This document shows positions 5,803 through 9,009 of a DNA stretch of 9,009 nucleotides, piece after piece. The DNA is from Bacillota bacterium. Lineage in GTDB: Bacteria; Bacillota; Clostridia; Oscillospirales; Acutalibacteraceae. Below the pieces are notes generated by a model. It had not been told where the DNA came from and searched no databases. It saw only the letters and a program-made list of their open reading frames with translations. The DNA lies in contig JAEZJA010000168.1 in assembly GCA_023415895.1 (NCBI GenBank), positions 1-9,009 on the forward strand. Direction: 5' to 3'. Each line of letters starts with the position of its first letter. Within the stretch, counting starts at the first letter, position 1. The position numbers and the translations under genes are program-made.

Positions 5803-7717
5803 CCCAAACACTCACCAACCCGCCGGCAGACGCCCCCGCGCCCCAAAAGGCAACATGAAGCGTTTGCTGAAAACTCTCTATGATTTTTATCCCGTGCTGC
5901 TGCCGCTGGTGGTGGTGTGTACCATTTTTTCCGCCATTGTCAGCTCGATCCCCGCCATTTTCATGCAGAAAACCATCGTCGTGATTGAAAAGTATGTGCA
6001 CAGCGGCGACTGGACGGCGGGCAAAGCCGAGATCATTCCTCAGGTTTTGCTGCTGGCACTCTTTTATGTGCTGTCCATCACGTCCGCACTTGTCTACACC
6101 CAGATGATGGCCTTCATTACACAAGGCTTTCTGTGCAAGCTGCGCCGCAGGATGTTTGACAAAATGCAGAATCTTCCCGTCAAATTCTTTGACGCCAACA
6201 ACCACGGCGATATCATGAGCTATTACACCAACGATATCGATACCCTGCGTCAGCTGGTATCCCAGGCGCTTCCCCAGCTGCTGATCTCGGGTGTGGTCGT
6301 TCTGACCGTCTTCAGCATTATGATCTATTATTGCCTCTGGCTGGCACTGCTCATCGTGGTGGGTGTGACCATCATGGTATTGGTCACGCGCAAGGTGGGA
6401 GGCAACTCTGCCGGGTATTTCAAGCGCCAACAGATCGCCCTCGGCAAAACCGAAGGCTTTGTGGAAGAAATGATGAATGGCCAAAAGGTTATCAAGGTTT
6501 TCTGCCACGAAGCGGAGAGTGCAAAAGACTTTGACGTCATGAATGAATCGCTCTTTGAGGATTCCCGCAAGGCCAACAAATACGCCAATATGCTCATGCC
6601 CATTCTTCACAACATCGGCAACGTGCTCTATGTGCTGGTCGCGCTTGCCGGCGGCCTGCTGCTGCTTTACAAAGCGCCCAACCTAAGCCTGTCCGGGCTG
6701 CCCATTAGCATCAGCATCGTCGTACCCTTTCTGAATATGACCAAACAGTTTGCCGGCAACGTCAGTCAGGTCTCCAATCAGATCAACGCGGTCGTCATGG
6801 GCATGGCGGGTGCGGGGCGCATTTTTGAGCTCATGGATCAGACGCCCGAAGTGGATGACGGCTATGTGACACTGGTCAACGCCCATGTCGCTGCCGACGG
6901 CACGATAACCGAAAGCGAGACGCGCACAGGACATTGGGCCTGGAAGCACCCCCACAGCGACGGTTCGATCACCTATACGCTGCTGCAGGGAGATGTACGC
7001 CTGTCCTCGGTTGACTTTGCCTATGAAGAGGGCAAAATGGTGTTGCAGGACGTCACTGTCTATGCCGAGCCGGGGCAAAAGGTGGCTTTTGTCGGCGCGA
7101 CGGGCGCGGGCAAAACGACCATCACCAACCTTATCAACCGATTCTATGACATCGCCGACGGCAAGATTCGCTACGACGGCATCAATATCAACAAGATCCG
7201 CAAGGCCGACCTGCGCCGGTCTCTGGGCATCGTATTGCAGGATACCAACCTTTTCACCGGTACGGTTATGGAGAACATCCGCTATGGCAAGTTGGACGCG
7301 ACCGATGACGAATGCATTGCCGCCGCCAAGCTGGCAGGTGCGGACGATTTCATTACCCGCCTGACCGACGGGTACGATACCATGCTGTCGGGCAACGGGG
7401 CCAACCTATCGCAGGGGCAGCGACAGCTGCTGGCCATCGCCCGCGCCGCCGTCGCCGACCCCCCTGTGATGATTCTGGATGAGGCCACCTCCTCCATCGA
7501 CACGCGCACCGAAGCACTCGTGCAAAAAGGGATGGATTCACTGATGGAGGGCCGCACGGTATTCGTTATCGCCCACCGCCTGTCCACCGTACGCAATTCG
7601 GACGTGATCATGGTGCTCGACCATGGGCATATTATTGAACGCGGCAGCCATGACAAACTGATCGCCGAAAAGGGCACCTATTATCAGCTGTATACCGGCG
7701 CTTTTGAACTGGAATAA
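5789..7717 (+). CDS. ABC exporter half-transporter (permease-ATPase), catalytic-site subunit
   Basis: 642 residues from ATG 5789 (641 if the adjacent ATG 5792, better spaced from AAAGGAGG, is used). A short basic, Pro-rich cytosolic N-terminus precedes about six membrane segments (near 33-60, 84-108, 162-182, 183-200, 270-294 and 303-320). The ATPase domain begins near 401: A-loop Tyr412, Walker A GATGAGKTT 436-444 (Lys442), Q-loop Gln484, signature LSQGQ 540-544, Walker B MILDE 561-565 with catalytic Glu565, and H-loop His596 (IAHR). The ATPase motifs are intact apart from the second signature Gly, replaced by Gln. In a heterodimer that signature faces the defective Walker B of the partner, so one ATP site is fully degenerate and the other, using the partner's VSGGQ, is complete. 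About 45 residues (353-400, with TGHWAWKHPHSDG) are inserted between the membrane and ATPase domains. The first 14 bases overlap the previous gene. It ends 34 bp before a strong terminator. Confidence 0.93.
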   Translation: MMPNNPNTHQPAGRRPRAPKGNMKRLLKTLYDFYPVLLPLVVVCTIFSAIVSSIPAIFMQKTIVVIEKYVHSGDWTAGKAEIIPQVLLLALFYVLSITSALVYTQMMAFITQGFLCKLRRRMFDKMQNLPVKFFDANNHGDIMSYYTNDIDTLRQLVSQALPQLLISGVVVLTVFSIMIYYCLWLALLIVVGVTIMVLVTRKVGGNSAGYFKRQQIALGKTEGFVEEMMNGQKVIKVFCHEAESAKDFDVMNESLFEDSRKANKYANMLMPILHNIGNVLYVLVALAGGLLLLYKAPNLSLSGLPISISIVVPFLNMTKQFAGNVSQVSNQINAVVMGMAGAGRIFELMDQTPEVDDGYVTLVNAHVAADGTITESETRTGHWAWKHPHSDGSITYTLLQGDVRLSSVDFAYEEGKMVLQDVTVYAEPGQKVAFVGATGAGKTTITNLINRFYDIADGKIRYDGININKIRKADLRRSLGIVLQDTNLFTGTVMENIRYGKLDATDDECIAAAKLAGADDFITRLTDGYDTMLSGNGANLSQGQRQLLAIARAAVADPPVMILDEATSSIDTRTEALVQKGMDSLMEGRTVFVIAHRLSTVRNSDVIMVLDHGHIIERGSHDKLIAEKGTYYQLYTGAFELE

Positions 7718-7751
7718 GACGATCGTCAACCTGTATGGATGAAACAGCAAT

Positions 7752-7806
7752 ATAAAACGCACACGCACCGGAAGAGGAAACCTCTTTCGGTGCGTGTGCG
7801 TTTTAT
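7752..7806. terminator. Bidirectional intrinsic terminator between convergent genes
   Basis: Two 26-base arms (7752-7777 and 7781-7806) around an AAA loop pair along their whole length except for one G/T position (7771/7787), which is a G-U wobble in the plus-strand RNA. The outer ends are AAAA/TTTT, so each strand gives a GC-rich stem closing in a U-run (GCGTTTTAT). It sits 34 bp after the second ABC gene and 40 bp after the stop of the minus-strand epimerase-family gene, and should terminate both. Confidence 0.88.
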
Positions 7807-7846
7807 GGGATTGCATTCTGAAGTTATGCCGCCGGGCAGCGGATAC

Positions 7847-9009
7847 TTACAGAATGCAGTGGATATCTTCGCCTTTTTCGAGGGTGGCCAGCAGCTCTTC
7901 GCAGACCATATGGCAGCGCAGCAGATGGTAGGGGCCTTTCCACATGGAACCTTTCTGCGTATGGGATACGGTGCCGTCACGATGCAGGTAGCCGTACCAT
8001 TCGCCGCATTCCGGATCGGCAAAATGGGAGAAGGAATACTCATGCAGCTTGCGGAACCAGTCGTAGTATTTCTCGTCTTTCGTGAGACCGTAGGCCATGA
8101 GGGTGGCGATCAACGCCTCATTATGTACCCACCACAGCTTCATATCCCATTCGAGCTGTTCACAGGGGCGATTGTTAACGTCGGCAAAATACCGGATGCC
8201 GCCGTATTGCTGATCCCAGCCCCATTCCAGCGACCAGGACAGCAGATTAAGCGCTTTATTGAGCAGCTCCTTATCGTTGGAATACACCGCCTCGTTCATC
8301 AGGAACCAGGCGTTTTCGCAGGAGTGACCGGGATTGATCGTGCGTCCTTCGGGGGTGTCGACAATCTCACCCTGCGGGCCGACGTTTTCCAGCACGCAGT
8401 GCAGCTCCTCTTTATAATGATAGGTCAGCATATCGCGCACGACTTCCTTGACGATAGCCGAATAATGCTCCACCTTCTCAGGGATGCAGCGGCGCAGAAC
8501 CTGGGCACTGCTCACGAGCACCATGGGCACGGCGTTGGAACGCATCGCGCGCGTTTCGCTGTAGCTCTTGGGAGTAATTTTGAAGGGGTCGGCTGCCGGA
8601 TTGCGATACATCTCCATCATCAGCGCAAAGCAGCGCTCAGCCTTGTCCGCGGCATCCTTATCGCCTGTGGCCGCGGCGTACTCCGCCATGCCCACCACAT
8701 AGAAGCTCTCGGAGAACATATAGCGGCGCTTACGAAGCGGTCTGCCGTCCTGCGTCACCGTAAAGAACATGCGGCCATCGCTGTCCACACAATATTTCTC
8801 CAGAAAATCCTTGCCCAGTTGAGCGGCATCCAGCCATTCGGCACGAGTGCCATAATGATTGCACAATGCGGAGAACGACCAAAGGCCGCGTCCCTGGAAC
8901 CAGACGGACTTGTCGTTGTTATAGCTCTTGCCTTCCCGATCTACGGAAGTAATATAGCCTCCGTATTTCCTGTCGAGCAGATCGCTGTTCATCCAATAGG
9001 GGACAATGT
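7847..9009 (-). CDS. N-acylglucosamine/cellobiose 2-epimerase (AGE) family protein (partial, start beyond right edge)
   Basis: 387 complete codons are visible. The frame continues upstream of the first visible ATG (8992) to the edge as IVPYW, which continues naturally into the family's conserved N-terminal region (LDRKYGGYITSVDREG), so the true start is outside. Numbered from Met 8992, family hallmarks of the (alpha/alpha)6-barrel sugar epimerases are visible: QGRGLWSFS 33-41 (Arg35), NPGHSCENAW 220-229 (His223, Glu226), KLWWVHNEA 285-293 (His290, Glu292) and MWKGPYHLLR 350-359 (His356). In characterised members such residues bind the sugar and act as the acid/base histidines for C2 epimerisation. 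The substrate (N-acetylglucosamine, mannose, glucose or cellobiose-type) cannot be fixed from motifs alone; some relatives are isomerases. No signal peptide is visible, so it is probably cytosolic. It converges on the exporter operon and shares its terminator; no functional link is apparent. Confidence 0.9.
   Translation of the reverse strand, partial: IVPYWMNSDLLDRKYGGYITSVDREGKSYNNDKSVWFQGRGLWSFSALCNHYGTRAEWLDAAQLGKDFLEKYCVDSDGRMFFTVTQDGRPLRKRRYMFSESFYVVGMAEYAAATGDKDAADKAERCFALMMEMYRNPAADPFKITPKSYSETRAMRSNAVPMVLVSSAQVLRRCIPEKVEHYSAIVKEVVRDMLTYHYKEELHCVLENVGPQGEIVDTPEGRTINPGHSCENAWFLMNEAVYSNDKELLNKALNLLSWSLEWGWDQQYGGIRYFADVNNRPCEQLEWDMKLWWVHNEALIATLMAYGLTKDEKYYDWFRKLHEYSFSHFADPECGEWYGYLHRDGTVSHTQKGSMWKGPYHLLRCHMVCEELLATLEKGEDIHCIL

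Noticed and set aside
5702..6610. Minus-strand open frame of 302 codons
   Set aside because: It is antisense to the second ABC exporter gene, and His/Asp-rich as expected of the complement of membrane-segment codons.

Overview
The window looks like chromosomal DNA from an anaerobic Clostridia-type Firmicute, possibly Oscillospirales-like. The reasons are moderately high GC coding sequence, consensus AGGAGG-type ribosome binding sites, TTGACA/TATAAT-type promoters, an [FeFe]-hydrogenase-type protein and GTG starts. Assignment below class level is inference. Four blocks are visible.

(1) Bases 1-3091, minus strand: a three-gene operon. In transcription order it encodes a small thioredoxin-like [2Fe-2S] protein, an [FeFe]-hydrogenase-like protein with a PAS domain and a C-terminal coiled coil, and a SpoIIE/PP2C-type serine/threonine phosphatase that runs off the left edge. 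This is the arrangement of the putative sensory (group C, phosphatase-linked) [FeFe] hydrogenases. The likely logic is an H-cluster that senses H2 or redox state, a PAS/coiled-coil transmitter, and a phosphatase output. This is the most interesting system in the window; its partner protein and target are not visible.

(2) Bases 3092-3387: a divergent regulatory region. A near-consensus sigma-A promoter fires left into the hydrogenase operon, and its leader carries a perfect 9-bp hairpin just before the first gene. A second near-consensus promoter fires right into a TetR-family gene and has a palindrome lying exactly in its -35/-10 spacer.

(3) Bases 3388-7717, plus strand: a TetR/AcrR-type repressor and two half-size ABC exporter genes, probably one operon (33-bp gap, then a 14-bp gene overlap). 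The two ABC proteins have complementary defects: the first has a degenerate Walker B and H-loop, the second an altered signature motif. This is the pattern of heterodimeric exporters such as BmrC/BmrD or TM287/TM288. A TetR-regulated drug or lipid efflux pump is the simplest reading.

(4) Bases 7718-9009: a long inverted repeat that should act as a bidirectional terminator. It is followed by a convergent minus-strand gene of the N-acylglucosamine/cellobiose 2-epimerase family, whose start lies beyond the right edge. No tRNA, rRNA, CRISPR array or insertion sequence was recognised.
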